A stretch of DNA of 64,000 bases, from contig NZ_CP157875.1 in NCBI RefSeq assembly GCF_040215105.1, forward strand, positions 2,781,501 to 2,845,500. Direction: 5' to 3'. The stretch is from Aeromonas veronii. Lineage in GTDB: Bacteria; Pseudomonadota; Gammaproteobacteria; Enterobacterales; Aeromonadaceae. Shown here piece after piece: positions 9,799 through 19,478 of this stretch. The position numbers and the translations under genes are program-made. Each line of letters begins with the position of its first letter. Positions within the stretch are counted from its first letter, which is position 1. The notes under the pieces were generated by a model, which searched no databases, was not told where the DNA came from, and saw nothing but the letters and a program-made list of their open reading frames with translations.

Positions 9799-10986
9799 AT
9801 GGCCCACCAACCACAAGTCAAAATCCCGGCCACCTATCTGCGCGGCGGTACCAGCAAGGGGGTCTTCTTCCGCCTGCAAGATCTGCCCGAGCCCTGCCAG
9901 GTGCCCGGCCCGGCCCGCGACAACCTGTTTATGCGGGTGATCGGCAGCCCGGACCCCTACAGCGCCCATATCGACGGCATGGGAGGGGCGACCTCATCCA
10001 CCTCCAAGTGCGTGATCCTCTCCAAGAGCAGCCAGCCCGATCACGACGTGGACTACCTTTACGGCCAGATCGCCATCGACAAGGCGTTCGTGGACTGGAG
10101 CGGCAACTGCGGCAACCTCTCCACCGGCGCCGGCGCCTTCGCCATCCACGCGGGTCTGGTGGACCCGGCCCGCATCCCGGACAACGGCACCTGCATGGTG
10201 CGAGTCTGGCAGGCCAACATCGGCAAGACCATCATCGCCCATGTACCGATAATGGGGGGTCAGGTGCAGGAGACCGGCGACTTCGAGCTGGATGGGGTCA
10301 CCTTCCCCGCCGCCGAAATCGTGCTGGAGTTTCTCGACCCTTCGGATGATGGGGAAGAGGGCGGCGCCCTCTTCCCCACCGGCAATCTGATAGACAAGCT
10401 GGAAGTACCAGGCATAGGCACCCTGCAGGCAACCATGATTACTGCCGGCATCCCCACCGTCTTCGTCAATGCCGAGGACATCGGTTATGCGGGCACCGAG
10501 CTGCGGGAAGCGATCAACACGGATCCTGAGGCCCTCGCCCGCTTCGAGGCGATCCGCATCGCCGGCGCCCTGCGCATGGGGCTCATCAAAGCGCCAGAAG
10601 AAGCCGCGACCCGCCAACACACGCCGAAGATCGCCTTCGTCGCGCCGGCGAAGGACTATCGCACCGCCAGCGGCAAGGAAGTGAAAGCCCGTGACGTCGA
10701 TCTGCTGGTGCGGGCCCTCTCCATGGGCAAGCTGCACCACGCCATGATGGGCACCTGCGCGGTGGCCATCGGTACGGCGGCCGCCATCCCGGGCACCCTG
10801 GTCAACCTGGCGGCGGGTGGCGGCGAGCGGGAAGCGGTGCGCTTCGGCCACCCCTCCGGCACCCTGCGGGTGGGGGCACAGGCTCGTCAGGTGAACGGGG
10901 AGTGGACCGTCACCAAGGCGGTGATGTCCCGCTCAGCCCGCATCCTGATGGAGGGCTGGGTACGGGTACCGGGAGATGCCTTCTAG
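9799..10986 (+). CDS. prpF: 2-methylaconitate cis-trans isomerase
   Basis: PrpF, 395 aa, isomerises the methylaconitate made by AcnD so that hydration to 2-methylisocitrate can follow. It has the double diaminopimelate epimerase-like fold. The N-terminal ATYLRGGTSKGVFF is characteristic, and the catalytic cysteine lies in NCGNLSTGAGAF near residue 107. The start MAHQPQVKIPA at 9799 is set by homology with PrpF; its ribosome site (TTGGA) is weak, and the frame upstream is repeat sequence. It is the last gene of the operon and is followed by a strong terminator. Confidence 0.96.
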   Translation: MAHQPQVKIPATYLRGGTSKGVFFRLQDLPEPCQVPGPARDNLFMRVIGSPDPYSAHIDGMGGATSSTSKCVILSKSSQPDHDVDYLYGQIAIDKAFVDWSGNCGNLSTGAGAFAIHAGLVDPARIPDNGTCMVRVWQANIGKTIIAHVPIMGGQVQETGDFELDGVTFPAAEIVLEFLDPSDDGEEGGALFPTGNLIDKLEVPGIGTLQATMITAGIPTVFVNAEDIGYAGTELREAINTDPEALARFEAIRIAGALRMGLIKAPEEAATRQHTPKIAFVAPAKDYRTASGKEVKARDVDLLVRALSMGKLHHAMMGTCAVAIGTAAAIPGTLVNLAAGGGEREAVRFGHPSGTLRVGAQARQVNGEWTVTKAVMSRSARILMEGWVRVPGDAF

Positions 10987-11010
10987 CCCGCCCCTCCTCC
11001 TTTGCCCCAT

Positions 11011-11047
11011 AAAAAAGAGCCAGGGCAGCTGCCTTGGCTCTTTTTTT
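11011..11047. terminator. bidirectional terminator, prpF / small lipoprotein gene
   Basis: An 11-bp stem with one G-T pair (GAGCCAGGGCA/TGCCTTGGCTC, 11017-11040) is flanked by six A on the left and seven T on the right. It can end both the prp operon and the convergent lipoprotein gene. Confidence 0.92.
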
Positions 11048-11076
11048 AAGCATTTTTCGCTACCACAACCCCATTC

Positions 11077-11331
11077 TCATTGTGGCCTGGGCACACACTC
11101 CACCTGGCGCGGAATATTCCGCTTGGCATCGCCGCCGATCAGCTGCTTCACCTGACTGGCCGGACACTGGCCATCGTCCACATAGACCTTCTTCCCGTAC
11201 GCGAGGCCACCGGGCGGGGGATCCTGCGGCAGATACTCGACGGGCTCGGGCACCAGGGTCGCACATCCCGCCATCAAGGCGGCCGCACACCCCATCGCCA
11301 GCAACCCTCCACGCTTCCATGTCACCGCCAT
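11077..11331 (-). CDS. small lipoprotein of unknown function
   Basis: Predicted 84-aa exported lipoprotein. The signal peptide ends in the lipobox LMAGC, giving a mature chain of about 62 residues that begins CATLVPEPVEY. The conserved-looking part is VYVDDGQCPASQVKQLIGG followed by a second cysteine near the end (VECVPRP); the two could form a disulfide. The ATG at 11331 follows GGGAG with five bases between; a GTG four codons upstream is possible. It lies between the prp terminator and tRNA-Ser. I do not recognise its function. Confidence 0.8.
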   Translation of the reverse strand: MAVTWKRGGLLAMGCAAALMAGCATLVPEPVEYLPQDPPPGGLAYGKKVYVDDGQCPASQVKQLIGGDAKRNIPRQVECVPRPQ

Positions 11332-11458
11332 AGGCACTCCCACTCATGGTTCCGATGCGGGCAGAGCCATCCCCTGCCCCACATTGACCCAGCCAGTGTA
11401 GCCAGCGCCGCCGCCCCCTCGAAAGTGCCTCCAGGCGCCGCTGTGACGAGATCAGACA

Positions 11459-11490
11459 CAAAAAAGCCCAAACGACATGATCGCTTGGGC
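11459..11490 (-). terminator. terminator of tRNA-Ser
   Basis: On the minus strand GCCCAAgcg pairs with tcgTTTGGGC and is followed by six T. It lies 10 bp past the CCA end of the tRNA. Confidence 0.85.
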
Positions 11491-11499
11491 CATAGAAGA

Positions 11500-11587
11500 T
11501 GGCGGAGGAGGTGGGATTTGAACCCACGGATGGTCGCCCATCGCCGGTTTTCAAGACCGGTGCATTCAGCCGCTCTGCCACCCCTCC
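11500..11587 (-). tRNA. serT: tRNA-Ser(UGA)
   Basis: An 88-base cloverleaf read on the minus strand. The acceptor stem GGAGGGG pairs with CTCCTCC, the anticodon loop reads CTTGAAA with anticodon TGA, a long variable arm typical of class II serine tRNAs follows, the T-loop is GTTCAAATC, and the CCA end is encoded. As in Escherichia coli, where serT lies beside yccA and tusE, it sits just upstream of yccA, here divergently. Confidence 0.97.
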
Positions 11588-11771
11588 GAACGGAGGGCAT
11601 ACTACGTCAGGCGCTTGTTCATATGCAATACATATTTACTCTGGGATAGTGGGGAGAACGAGGCTGGGGGGCCACTTGAAATCAGGGCTCGTCATCCACA
11701 CATTCAGTGCATACAATGCGTTAACGAAGCGGAATTCTCCGCCTCAACCCGGAAATCAAGAGGACATCAAG

Positions 11772-12428
11772 ATGGATACCCGTTCTATCTACACCGGCAC
11801 CCAGGGTGCCGTGCGCGATACCAACAAGGTGCTGCGCAATACCTATATGCTGCTATCCCTCACTCTTGGCTTCTCTGCCGTGGTGGCCGGGATTGCCACC
11901 GTGATGAACATGCCGCCCCTGCACTGGGCCATCTTCCTCGTCGGTGTCTACGGTCTGATGTTCCTGACCCAGAAGAACCGCGACAACGGCATGGGGCTGG
12001 TGTTCACCTTCGCCCTGACCGGTCTGATGGGCTATAGCCTGGGCCCCATCATCAACATGTACATGAACAACGGCGGCGGCGAGATCGTGATGACCGCCCT
12101 GGGTGGCACTGCGCTCACCTTCTTCGGTCTGTCCGCCTATGCCCTGACCACCAAGCGGGATCTCTCCTTCATCGGCGGCATGCTGTTCGTCGGTTTCTGG
12201 GTGCTGCTGGTGGCGATGATCGCCAACATCTTCCTGCAGATGAGTGCCCTGAGCCTGGCCCTGTCCGCCATGTTCATGCTGTTCTCCTCCGGCGCCATCC
12301 TGCTGACGACCCAGCAGATCGTGCGCGGCGGCGAGACCAACTACATCTCCGCGACCGTGACCCTGTACGTGTCCATCTACAACATCTTCCTGAGCCTGCT
12401 GAGCCTGCTTGGCGGCAACCGCAACTAA
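11772..12428 (+). CDS. yccA: Bax inhibitor-1 family membrane protein
   Basis: A 218-aa protein with about seven hydrophobic helices and almost no soluble part, matching YccA of the Bax inhibitor-1 (LFG/TMBIM) family. In E. coli YccA binds and modulates the FtsH protease and is itself degraded by it. The N-terminus MDTRSIYTGTQGAVRDTNKVLRN is the short cytosolic tail. Initiation is supported by AGGA seven bases upstream. The neighbourhood with tRNA-Ser(UGA) and tusE is as in E. coli, but yccS is inserted between yccA and tusE here. A terminator directly follows the stop. Confidence 0.93.
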   Translation: MDTRSIYTGTQGAVRDTNKVLRNTYMLLSLTLGFSAVVAGIATVMNMPPLHWAIFLVGVYGLMFLTQKNRDNGMGLVFTFALTGLMGYSLGPIINMYMNNGGGEIVMTALGGTALTFFGLSAYALTTKRDLSFIGGMLFVGFWVLLVAMIANIFLQMSALSLALSAMFMLFSSGAILLTTQQIVRGGETNYISATVTLYVSIYNIFLSLLSLLGGNRN

Positions 12429-12446
12429 TCAGGTCTCCTGATACAG

Positions 12447-12471
12447 AAAACCCCGCTTCGGCGGGGTTTTT
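12447..12471 (+). terminator. terminator after yccA
   Basis: AAAACCCCGC-ttcg-GCGGGGTTTTT: a perfect stem with a UUCG tetraloop and a T-run, 19 bp after the yccA stop. Confidence 0.95.
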
Positions 12472-12695
12472 ATTGTCTGCCTCCCCTGTTAAGGTCAAGG
12501 CAAAGAGACCGAGCCGCATGAAGAACCCGGCCCTGATTTGGATCAGGGCTCTTTTGTGGCCGAGCGGCTATTCTCTCGCTTTCGATTCGCTCAAGGGTTG
12601 CACCTGTCCCATGTCCATGGATTTTGCCAGTCTGGCGCACCACTCATTGCTTGCTCACCCTGTCGATAACACGGCGCTCAAGGACGACCTTCCCC

Positions 12696-14861
12696 ATGCC
12701 CATTGATCTCGCCGGCCTGTTGCGCCGCCTGCTGTCTGACAGCCATATCTACTTCGCCCTCAAGGTGCTGCTGGCCATCCTGGGGCTGCTCGCCTTCGCC
12801 CTGATACAGGGAGACATCCAGCTCACCGTGCTGCTCTCCCTCGGGGTGGTGGCCGGAGCCATCGCCGAGACCGACGACAGCCTCTGGGGCCGGGTGAAAA
12901 ACCTCGCCATGACGCTGGTCTGCTTCCTGTTCGCCTCCCTGTGCGTGCAATATCTCTTCCCCACCCCCTGGCTGTTTGCCATCGGGCTGGCCGGCTCGAC
13001 CTTCATCTTCGTGATGGTGGGGGCGCTCGGCCAGCGCTATGCCACCATCAGCTTCGGCTCGCTGCTGATTGCCATCTACACCATGCTGGGGGCCGCCAAG
13101 GCGCCGGATCTCTTCTATCAACCCCTGGCGCTCGGTGCCGGCGCCCTCTGGTACGGGCTGGTGTCGCTGCTCTGGCTCTGGCTGCTGCCCTACAAGACCC
13201 TGCACGAGCAGCTTGCCCAGAGCTACTTCGCCCTCGCCCGCTATCTGCTGGAGAAATCCCGCTTCTTCCCGGCGGACGAACACGGCGCCCAGGCCATTCG
13301 CCACAACCTGGCCCAGCTCAACATCAACCTGGTCAATGCCCTGAACCTCACCAAGACGGCTCTCAATGCGCGACTGAACGCCCGCTCCGGCCACCGTCAT
13401 CAGGTCGCCCCCGAGCTCGCCAGCCTGCTGCGCCTCTATCTGCTGGCGCTGGAAATCCAGGAGCGCGCCACCTCCAGCCACTACCCCTACAGCCGACTCG
13501 AAGCCGAGCTCAAGCAAGGCATAGTGCTGGACGGCTTCCAGGAGGTGTTTCTGCAACTCTCAGAGGCGTGCCAGCAGCTCGGCTACGCCATCCTGGTGCA
13601 CAAGCCCTATGTCCACCACAAGCGCATCCACTGGACCCTCGAGGCCCTCGGCGATCAGCTGGAGTTCACTCATCTCAAGCAGCACTACCCCAAGACCTTG
13701 CTGACGCCGATGAAGTTTTTGCGCCGCAACCTCGCCAGCATCAACCAACTGCTGACCAATGCCGAGGATCTGCAAAACCCGGCCCTGCCCCCCGCGGATC
13801 TGCCCGTCCTCGCCAACCCGGCGCCCCTGCCGCTGCTGGCCATGCTCAGACAGCACCTGACCCCGAATTCCATGGTGTTTCGCCACGCCCTGCGCCTGTC
13901 GCTCGGCCTGGTGGTGGGCTATGGCATCCTGCAGGCCTTCCAGCTCGACAAGGGCTACTGGATCCTGCTGACGGTGCTCTTCGTCTGCCAGCCGAGTTAC
14001 AGCGCCACCCGCCGCCGGCTGGTGCAGCGCATGCTCGGCACCTTCGCCGGCATCCTCATCGGGGTACCCGTGCTCTGGCTCTTCCCCGAACTGCACCTGC
14101 AACTCGGCATCATGGGGCTGGCCGCCTTCCTGTTCTTCACCCAGGTGCGCAGCAACTACAGCGCCGCGGTCTGCTTCATCACCCTCTATGTGCTGATGGC
14201 GTTCAACCTGCTGGACGGCATCGGCTTCGCCATCCTGGGGCCACGCCTGCTCGACACCCTGCTCGGCTGTTTGCTCTCCTACGCCCTGGTGGCCTGGCTC
14301 TGGCCGGACTGGCAATACAAGCGGCTGCCAAGCCTCATCGCCAACTCCCTGTCCGCCAATGCCCGCTACCTGTCGGTGGTACTTACCAGCCTGCACCGTC
14401 AGCGGGACGAATCCCTCGACTACCGGGTTGCCCGCAAATGCGCTCACCTCGCCGACAGCGAGCTGGCCATGGCCTGGCAGAGCATGCTGGTGGAGCCGAG
14501 CAAGCGCCGCCGCTTCCTCGATCTCTGCTTCACCCTTACCTGGCGCAACCATGCCCTGCTCTCCTACATCTCGGCCCTCGGTGCCCATCGCGACAAGCTG
14601 GAGGCCTTGGACGGGCTCGACGAGATCGGCCGCCACATCAGCCACACCCTGGAGCAGGCCGCCGGCCATCTGGGCGGCGAGATCCCGTCGAGGCTCGAGG
14701 GGCAGTGCCCCGCGCTCTCCCCGGACAGCAGCGAGGAGCAGCTGATGCTGACCCAGCAGCTCAGCCTCATCAGCGAGCTGGCGGACGAGCTGCTGGATTT
14801 GGCCAACCAGAGCCGGTTGCTCACACAGGGGCAAGGCGCTACCATGCCCGCCCAATCCTGA
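12696..14861 (+). CDS. yccS: YccS/YhfK-type inner membrane protein (FUSC family)
   Basis: A 721-aa protein close in length to E. coli YccS (717 aa). It has two clusters of hydrophobic helices, at roughly residues 20-165 and 405-540, each followed by a hydrophilic helical region; this is the arrangement of the fusaric acid resistance-like FUSC family. The start MPIDLAGLLRRLL is set where the first amphipathic segment begins; AAGGA lies somewhat far upstream (11 bases). Function is not well established; efflux of aromatic acids is suggested for relatives such as AaeB. The stop is 24 bp before tusE, so the two are probably cotranscribed. Confidence 0.88.
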   Translation: MPIDLAGLLRRLLSDSHIYFALKVLLAILGLLAFALIQGDIQLTVLLSLGVVAGAIAETDDSLWGRVKNLAMTLVCFLFASLCVQYLFPTPWLFAIGLAGSTFIFVMVGALGQRYATISFGSLLIAIYTMLGAAKAPDLFYQPLALGAGALWYGLVSLLWLWLLPYKTLHEQLAQSYFALARYLLEKSRFFPADEHGAQAIRHNLAQLNINLVNALNLTKTALNARLNARSGHRHQVAPELASLLRLYLLALEIQERATSSHYPYSRLEAELKQGIVLDGFQEVFLQLSEACQQLGYAILVHKPYVHHKRIHWTLEALGDQLEFTHLKQHYPKTLLTPMKFLRRNLASINQLLTNAEDLQNPALPPADLPVLANPAPLPLLAMLRQHLTPNSMVFRHALRLSLGLVVGYGILQAFQLDKGYWILLTVLFVCQPSYSATRRRLVQRMLGTFAGILIGVPVLWLFPELHLQLGIMGLAAFLFFTQVRSNYSAAVCFITLYVLMAFNLLDGIGFAILGPRLLDTLLGCLLSYALVAWLWPDWQYKRLPSLIANSLSANARYLSVVLTSLHRQRDESLDYRVARKCAHLADSELAMAWQSMLVEPSKRRRFLDLCFTLTWRNHALLSYISALGAHRDKLEALDGLDEIGRHISHTLEQAAGHLGGEIPSRLEGQCPALSPDSSEEQLMLTQQLSLISELADELLDLANQSRLLTQGQGATMPAQS

Positions 14862-14885
14862 TCACCCCTTTGCGAGGAGCCCCTT

Positions 14886-15230
14886 ATGTCTGAGCCTCAT
14901 CCGCTGGAATTCAACGGCCAAACCATCGAGACCGATGCCAAGGGCTATCTGCGCCATAGCGAGCAATGGAGCGAGGCGCTGGCCCTGGTGCTGGCCGAAC
15001 GGGAAGGCATAGTGCTGGAGGAGCCTCACTGGGAGGTGGTGCGTTTCGTGCGGGCGTTTTATCTGGAGTTCAACACCTCCCCCGCCATCCGCGCCCTGGT
15101 CAAGGCGATGGAGAAGCAGTACGGCCCCGAAAAGGGCAACAGTCGCTATCTCTACAAGCTGTTCCCGGAGGGGCCCGCCAAGCAGGCGACCAAGATAGCC
15201 GGCCTGCCCAAACCGGTGAAATGCATCTAA
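14886..15230 (+). CDS. tusE: sulfur relay protein TusE (DsrC family)
   Basis: A 114-aa sulfurtransferase of the DsrC/TusE family that accepts persulfide sulfur from the TusBCD complex and passes it to MnmA for 2-thiolation of wobble uridine in tRNA. The C-terminal arm GLPKPVKCI has the active cysteine as the penultimate residue, as in E. coli TusE. The conserved [21 protein letters not shown] block precedes it. A GAGGAG ribosome site is present. It ends in a bidirectional terminator shared with dedD. Confidence 0.96.
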   Translation: MSEPHPLEFNGQTIETDAKGYLRHSEQWSEALALVLAEREGIVLEEPHWEVVRFVRAFYLEFNTSPAIRALVKAMEKQYGPEKGNSRYLYKLFPEGPAKQATKIAGLPKPVKCI

Positions 15231-15231
15231 T

Positions 15232-15259
15232 AAAAAACCGCGCCAAGGCGCGGTTTTTT
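15232..15259. terminator. bidirectional terminator tusE / dedD
   Basis: AAAAAACCGCGCC-aa-GGCGCGGTTTTTT: a 7-bp GC stem with A- and T-runs on both sides, between convergent genes. Confidence 0.95.
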
Positions 15260-15281
15260 ATTGCAGGCGAAGGGGTCAGCC

Positions 15282-16058
15282 TCAGGGGTTGTAGGCCACC
15301 ACAGAGCCACCGAGCCCTGTCATCTGGCTTATCTTGCTCTGCATGCCCTGCAGCTTCGCCTTGGAGACATCCGGCCCGATGAAGACCCGGGTGATCTGGC
15401 CCTGCACCGGCGTTCTCGGCGAGGTCTGGGCCGAATAGCCGGCGGCCCGCAGCTTGCTCACCAGGGCATTGACACTGTCTGCGTTCTTGAAGGCGCCGAG
15501 TTGCAGGATCCAGCTGCCCTGGGCCGGGGCGGCGGCCGGTGCCGGCGTGGCGGTCGTCATCTTGCTCGCGATGAGATCGTCCATGGTCTTGATCTGGCCA
15601 ACCTGCGGCTTGCTCGGCTCGGGCTTTTTCACCTCCACCGGCTTGGGCGGAACCGGTTTTGGCTTGGGCTGCTCCACCGGTTTCTGGGCCACTACCACGG
15701 GTTTGGGCTGGGCAACCGGCTGGGTCACCGGCGCCGTGGCCGGTTGCTGTACCGGCTGGGCTGCGGGCTGCTGGCCGTTGTCGGCCAGCGTCACGGTATT
15801 GCCAATCTCCTCCACCTGCCACTGCTGGGCCGCAGCGGCCTGCTGCTGGCTCGCCGCATGTTCCGCCGGCAGAGTGCTGGCGGCCGAGACCTGCAACTCG
15901 GGCTTGGCGGGCTCCAGCTCGGGGCGCAGGGGGATATTGGCAAAGGCCTCGTCCTTTTGCTCCAGCTTGTTGCCATCCATCAGATCCGGCAGAAAGATGA
16001 CCACCAGGGCGACCAGGATGACGGTCCCCACCAATCTGTTTTGAAACTTAGAAGCCAA
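15282..16058 (-). CDS. dedD: cell division protein DedD, SPOR domain
   Basis: DedD-type septal protein of 258 aa. It has a short cytoplasmic tail (ASKFQNRLVG), one membrane helix near residues 11-26, a long Pro/Gln/Ala-rich periplasmic linker, and a C-terminal SPOR domain near residues 180-257 (GSWILQLGAFKNADSV) that binds denuded glycan at the division site. The TTG at 16058 is chosen because it gives the family start MASKFQNRLVG and follows GGTGGGA; a GTG four codons upstream is the alternative. It ends the fimV-truA-accD-folC-dedD run. The usual next genes cvpA and purF are not here. Confidence 0.92.
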   Translation of the reverse strand: MASKFQNRLVGTVILVALVVIFLPDLMDGNKLEQKDEAFANIPLRPELEPAKPELQVSAASTLPAEHAASQQQAAAAQQWQVEEIGNTVTLADNGQQPAAQPVQQPATAPVTQPVAQPKPVVVAQKPVEQPKPKPVPPKPVEVKKPEPSKPQVGQIKTMDDLIASKMTTATPAPAAAPAQGSWILQLGAFKNADSVNALVSKLRAAGYSAQTSPRTPVQGQITRVFIGPDVSKAKLQGMQSKISQMTGLGGSVVAYNP

Positions 16059-16211
16059 GTTAATTCCCACCCATGTTACTTAGAATGCACTGCTATTTCT
16101 GCAGATTTCAGTGATAACTGACCACCCAGTGGCATCGAGACCAGATGAACTGCTACCCATGCGATCTTGTTAGGCATCTGATGCCAAAAGTCCAGGCTCG
16201 CGACCAGCCCA

Positions 16212-17465
16212 TCAGGCCTTCGTCGCCAGCACCTCGGCGACAGTGTAAAACGAGCCGAACACAATGACCATATCATCAGGACTCGATGCGGCCAGTGCAG
16301 CCCCATAAGCCTCGGTCACTGACGCAAATTGTGCGCCCGGTCCCTGCTCATGCAGGGCGGCCGCCAACTGGGCCGAGGCGGCGGCGCGGGGGCCATGGAG
16401 GCTCGCAAGATACCACTCATCGATGAGCCCCGTCAGCTCGGCCAGGGAGCCCGCCATGTCTTTGTCCTTGAGCATGCCGACCACGGCACGTCGTTTCCCC
16501 GAGCAGGGGATCTGGCGCAGCTGGCTGGCAAGATAGGCCGCCGAATGGGGATTGTGGGCCACATCGACGATGACCAGGGGATCCTGTTGCAGGCGCTGCA
16601 TGCGTCCCGCGAGGCGCGCATCCGCCAGCCCCTGGCGAATGGCAGCCTCCGGCAACGGCAAGCCGAGGGATTCGAGCGCCGCCAGCACCGTCACCGCGTT
16701 CATCAGCGGCAGGGCGGGCTTGGGCAAACCCTGCCAGTGGTGCAGGCCATGGTAATCCCAGTGATCGCCCTGCTCATCCCCATGAAAATCCACCCCGACC
16801 TGGCGCAGACAGGCACCCAGACGGTGCGCTTCGCTGGCGATGGTGGCGGGCGGGTTGGGCTCGCCGCTGATGGCGGGTTTTCCCTTGCGATAGACGCCAG
16901 CCTTCTCAACCGCCACCGCCTCCCGGGTATCCCCGAGCCAGTCGCAGTGATCCAGCGCGATGGAGGTGATCATGGCCACATCGGATTCCACCACATTGGT
17001 GGCATCGAGCCGACCGCCCAGCCCCACTTCCAGCAGGAGCACGTCCGGCGCGGCACGGCAAAACAGCCAGAGCCCGGCCAGGGTCGCGAACTCGAAGAAG
17101 GTGAGCGCTATCTCGGCGCGGGCGGCCTCCACGGCGGCAAACGCGGCGCAGTGTTCCTCATCGGGCAGCTCGGCACCATCGAGTCGCACCCGCTCGGTGA
17201 AACGCAGCAGGTGCGGCGAGGAGTAGACGCCGACCTTGTAACCGGCCGCCATCAGTATGCTGGCAGCCATGGCGCAGGAGGAACCCTTGCCGTTGGTACC
17301 CGCCACCGTCACGACCTTGAACGGCAGTTCGGTGAGCCCCATGCGGCGCGCGACGGCACCGACCCTATCCAGCCCCATGTCGATATTGACCGGGTGGATC
17401 TGCTCCAAATAAGAAAGCCAGTCGCTGAGCGACCGGCTTTGGGAAGATTGCATCTGTGAACTCAT
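16212..17465 (-). CDS. folC: bifunctional folylpolyglutamate/dihydrofolate synthase
   Basis: FolC, 417 aa, adds glutamate to dihydropteroate and to folates in the cytoplasm, using ATP. The Mur-ligase P-loop VAGTNGKGSS lies near residue 55. The SSPHLLRFTER and LEVGLGGRLDATN blocks and VVDVAHNPHS near residue 300 are all family landmarks. The start at 17465 lies 13 bp after the accD stop, so the two are one transcript; a second ATG at 17453 is also possible. The length agrees with E. coli FolC (422 aa). Confidence 0.97.
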   Translation of the reverse strand: MSSQMQSSQSRSLSDWLSYLEQIHPVNIDMGLDRVGAVARRMGLTELPFKVVTVAGTNGKGSSCAMAASILMAAGYKVGVYSSPHLLRFTERVRLDGAELPDEEHCAAFAAVEAARAEIALTFFEFATLAGLWLFCRAAPDVLLLEVGLGGRLDATNVVESDVAMITSIALDHCDWLGDTREAVAVEKAGVYRKGKPAISGEPNPPATIASEAHRLGACLRQVGVDFHGDEQGDHWDYHGLHHWQGLPKPALPLMNAVTVLAALESLGLPLPEAAIRQGLADARLAGRMQRLQQDPLVIVDVAHNPHSAAYLASQLRQIPCSGKRRAVVGMLKDKDMAGSLAELTGLIDEWYLASLHGPRAAASAQLAAALHEQGPGAQFASVTEAYGAALAASSPDDMVIVFGSFYTVAEVLATKA

Positions 17466-17478
17466 CTTACGGCTCGAT

Positions 17479-18342
17479 TCACTCTTCGATGACGTGAGTG
17501 TTCATCAGCTTGGCCAGCAGGCCGGCCAGGCGGTCACGCATCTCGCGCCGGTCGATGATGAGATCGATGGCGCCCTTCTCCAGCAGGAACTCGGAGCGCT
17601 GGAAGCCTTCCGGCAGCTTCTCGCGCACGGTCTGCTCGATGACGCGCGGGCCGGCGAAGCCGATCAACGCCTTGGGCTCGCCCACGTTGATGTCACCCAG
17701 CATGGCGAGACTCGCGGAGACGCCACCCATGGTGGGGTCGGTCAGCACGGAGATGAAGGGCAGACCGGCCTTGGTGAGTCGGTCCAGCGCCGCACTGGTC
17801 TTGGCCATCTGCATCAGGGAGAACAGTGCCTCCTGCATGCGCGCCCCGCCGGAGGTGGAGAAGCAGACCAGGCCACGACCTTCCTTGATGCTCTCCTCGA
17901 CGGCGCGCACGAAGCGGGCACCGACCACGGAGGACATGGAGCCACCGATGAAGGAGAACTCGAACGAACAGGCGACGACCGGTACCCCCTTGAGGGTTCC
18001 TTTCATCACCACCAGCGCATCTTTTTCTCCCGTCTCTTTCTGGGCGGCAGACAAACGATCCTTGTAGCGCTTGGAATCCTTGAATTTCAAGATGTCCTGC
18101 GGCTCCAGCTCGGCAGCAACCTCGCTGCGGCCTTCTACGTCGAGGAAGCTCTCGAGACGGGCGCGGGCACTGATCCGCATATGATGATCGCACTTGGGGC
18201 ACACTTCGAGATTGCGCTCCAGTTCTGCCCGGTAGAGTACCTGTTCGCAAGACGTGCACTTGGTCCACACCCCTTCCGGGATGTTGTGACGACGCGGTGT
18301 AGTGATCTTGCTCTTGGGAAGGATCTTCTCAAGCCAGCTCAT
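17479..18342 (-). CDS. accD: acetyl-CoA carboxylase carboxyltransferase subunit beta
   Basis: AccD, 287 aa, is the beta subunit of the carboxyltransferase that moves the carboxyl group from biotin to acetyl-CoA in fatty acid synthesis. The N-terminal zinc ribbon has CTSC and CPKC (residues 29-51). The crotonase-like core carries [15 protein letters not shown] and [10 protein letters not shown], which build the oxyanion site. The ATG at 18342 (MSWLEKILP) follows AAGGA with five bases between; the upstream ten codons of open frame are not conserved. It is immediately followed by folC. Confidence 0.98.
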   Translation of the reverse strand: MSWLEKILPKSKITTPRRHNIPEGVWTKCTSCEQVLYRAELERNLEVCPKCDHHMRISARARLESFLDVEGRSEVAAELEPQDILKFKDSKRYKDRLSAAQKETGEKDALVVMKGTLKGVPVVACSFEFSFIGGSMSSVVGARFVRAVEESIKEGRGLVCFSTSGGARMQEALFSLMQMAKTSAALDRLTKAGLPFISVLTDPTMGGVSASLAMLGDINVGEPKALIGFAGPRVIEQTVREKLPEGFQRSEFLLEKGAIDLIIDRREMRDRLAGLLAKLMNTHVIEE

Positions 18343-18461
18343 GGAATTCCTTAATGCTTTTGTGCCTGACAAAACACATCGGGCCTTGGTTGTTCAATGA
18401 CTTAAGGGCTCGATGGCAATAAATAACGGGTCATTAAACCACAAATTTTCGGGCCCAGTTA

Positions 18462-19271
18462 CTAAAAACTGGTCGTACCCGGTGCCGAGTCCGGCAGCCA
18501 GAGCGGACCGAGTGGCAACTGCGGCAGGCCGAACTCGGCCGGGTAATCCACGTCTACCAGATAGAGGCCTCCCGCCTTGGCGGTGGGGCCGGCCAGGTTG
18601 CGATCCTTCTGGGCCAGCACCTCGGCAATCCACTCCACCGGTTTCTGCCCCTGCCCCACCAGCAACAGGGAGCCGGTGATGTTGCGCACCATGTGGTGCA
18701 GGAAGGCGTTGGCCTTGATGTCGAGCACGATATAGGGACCGGAGCGGCTGACGCACAGGTGGGTCACGTTGCGCCAGGGGGTGTTGGACTGGCAGGCGAT
18801 GGCCCGGAAGGTACTGAAGTCATGCTCCCCGAGCAGGCTCTGGCCCGCCTGATGCATCAGCGCCGCGTCTATGGTCTCGTGATAGTGGCTGACGCCGCTA
18901 CCCAGGATCGCCGGGCGGTAGTTGTGGTTGTAGATGATGTAGCGATAGCGGCGGGCGGTGGCGCTGAAGCGGGCATGGAAGTTTTCATCCACCTCCTTGA
19001 CCCAGCGCACCCCGATGTCCGGCGGCAGATTGGAATTCAGGCCCAGCGTCCAGGCGGACTCGGCACGATTGGACTCGGTATCGAAGTGGATCACCTGACC
19101 GGTGCCGTGGACCCCGGCGTCGGTCCGCCCGGCGCACTGGATGGAGACCGGATGGTTGGCGATGCGGCTGATGGCTTTTTCAAGCTCTTCCTGGACGCTG
19201 ATCACTTCTCGCTGACGCTGCCAGCCGAAATACCGGCTGCCGTCATATTCAATACCTAGGGCAATTCGCAT
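18462..19271 (-). CDS. truA: tRNA pseudouridine(38-40) synthase
   Basis: TruA, 269 aa, converts uridines 38-40 of the tRNA anticodon arm to pseudouridine. The catalytic aspartate is in [11 protein letters not shown] near residue 52. [13 protein letters not shown] and [16 protein letters not shown] are the other conserved blocks. The start [12 protein letters not shown] is fixed by homology; the ribosome site is weak. It lies downstream of fimV beyond a terminator-like hairpin and 119 bp upstream of accD, so it may have its own promoter. Confidence 0.97.
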   Translation of the reverse strand: MRIALGIEYDGSRYFGWQRQREVISVQEELEKAISRIANHPVSIQCAGRTDAGVHGTGQVIHFDTESNRAESAWTLGLNSNLPPDIGVRWVKEVDENFHARFSATARRYRYIIYNHNYRPAILGSGVSHYHETIDAALMHQAGQSLLGEHDFSTFRAIACQSNTPWRNVTHLCVSRSGPYIVLDIKANAFLHHMVRNITGSLLLVGQGQKPVEWIAEVLAQKDRNLAGPTAKAGGLYLVDVDYPAEFGLPQLPLGPLWLPDSAPGTTSF

Positions 19272-19436
19272 GGATGAAACTTGTCTTCTGGGGAAAGGAT
19301 GAAAGAAACGGGGCGGATTATACCCGCTCGGGGCAAAAGTCCCAAACCCGTGACCTCAAGCAGGCGGGGGCCCACGGCCGGGCGCTCTCCCCCTGAGGGC
19401 CCAAGCCTTGGCAGACGAGCAGGCCGCTTCTGAAAC

Positions 19437-19461
19437 GAAAAGGCAGCCCGCAGGCTGCCTT
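19437..19461 (-). terminator. terminator after fimV
   Basis: On the minus strand AGGCAGCC-tgcg-GGCTGCCT is followed by TTTTCG, 18 bp beyond the fimV stop. Confidence 0.8.
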
Positions 19462-19478
19462 GCAATCGATGGTCAGGC

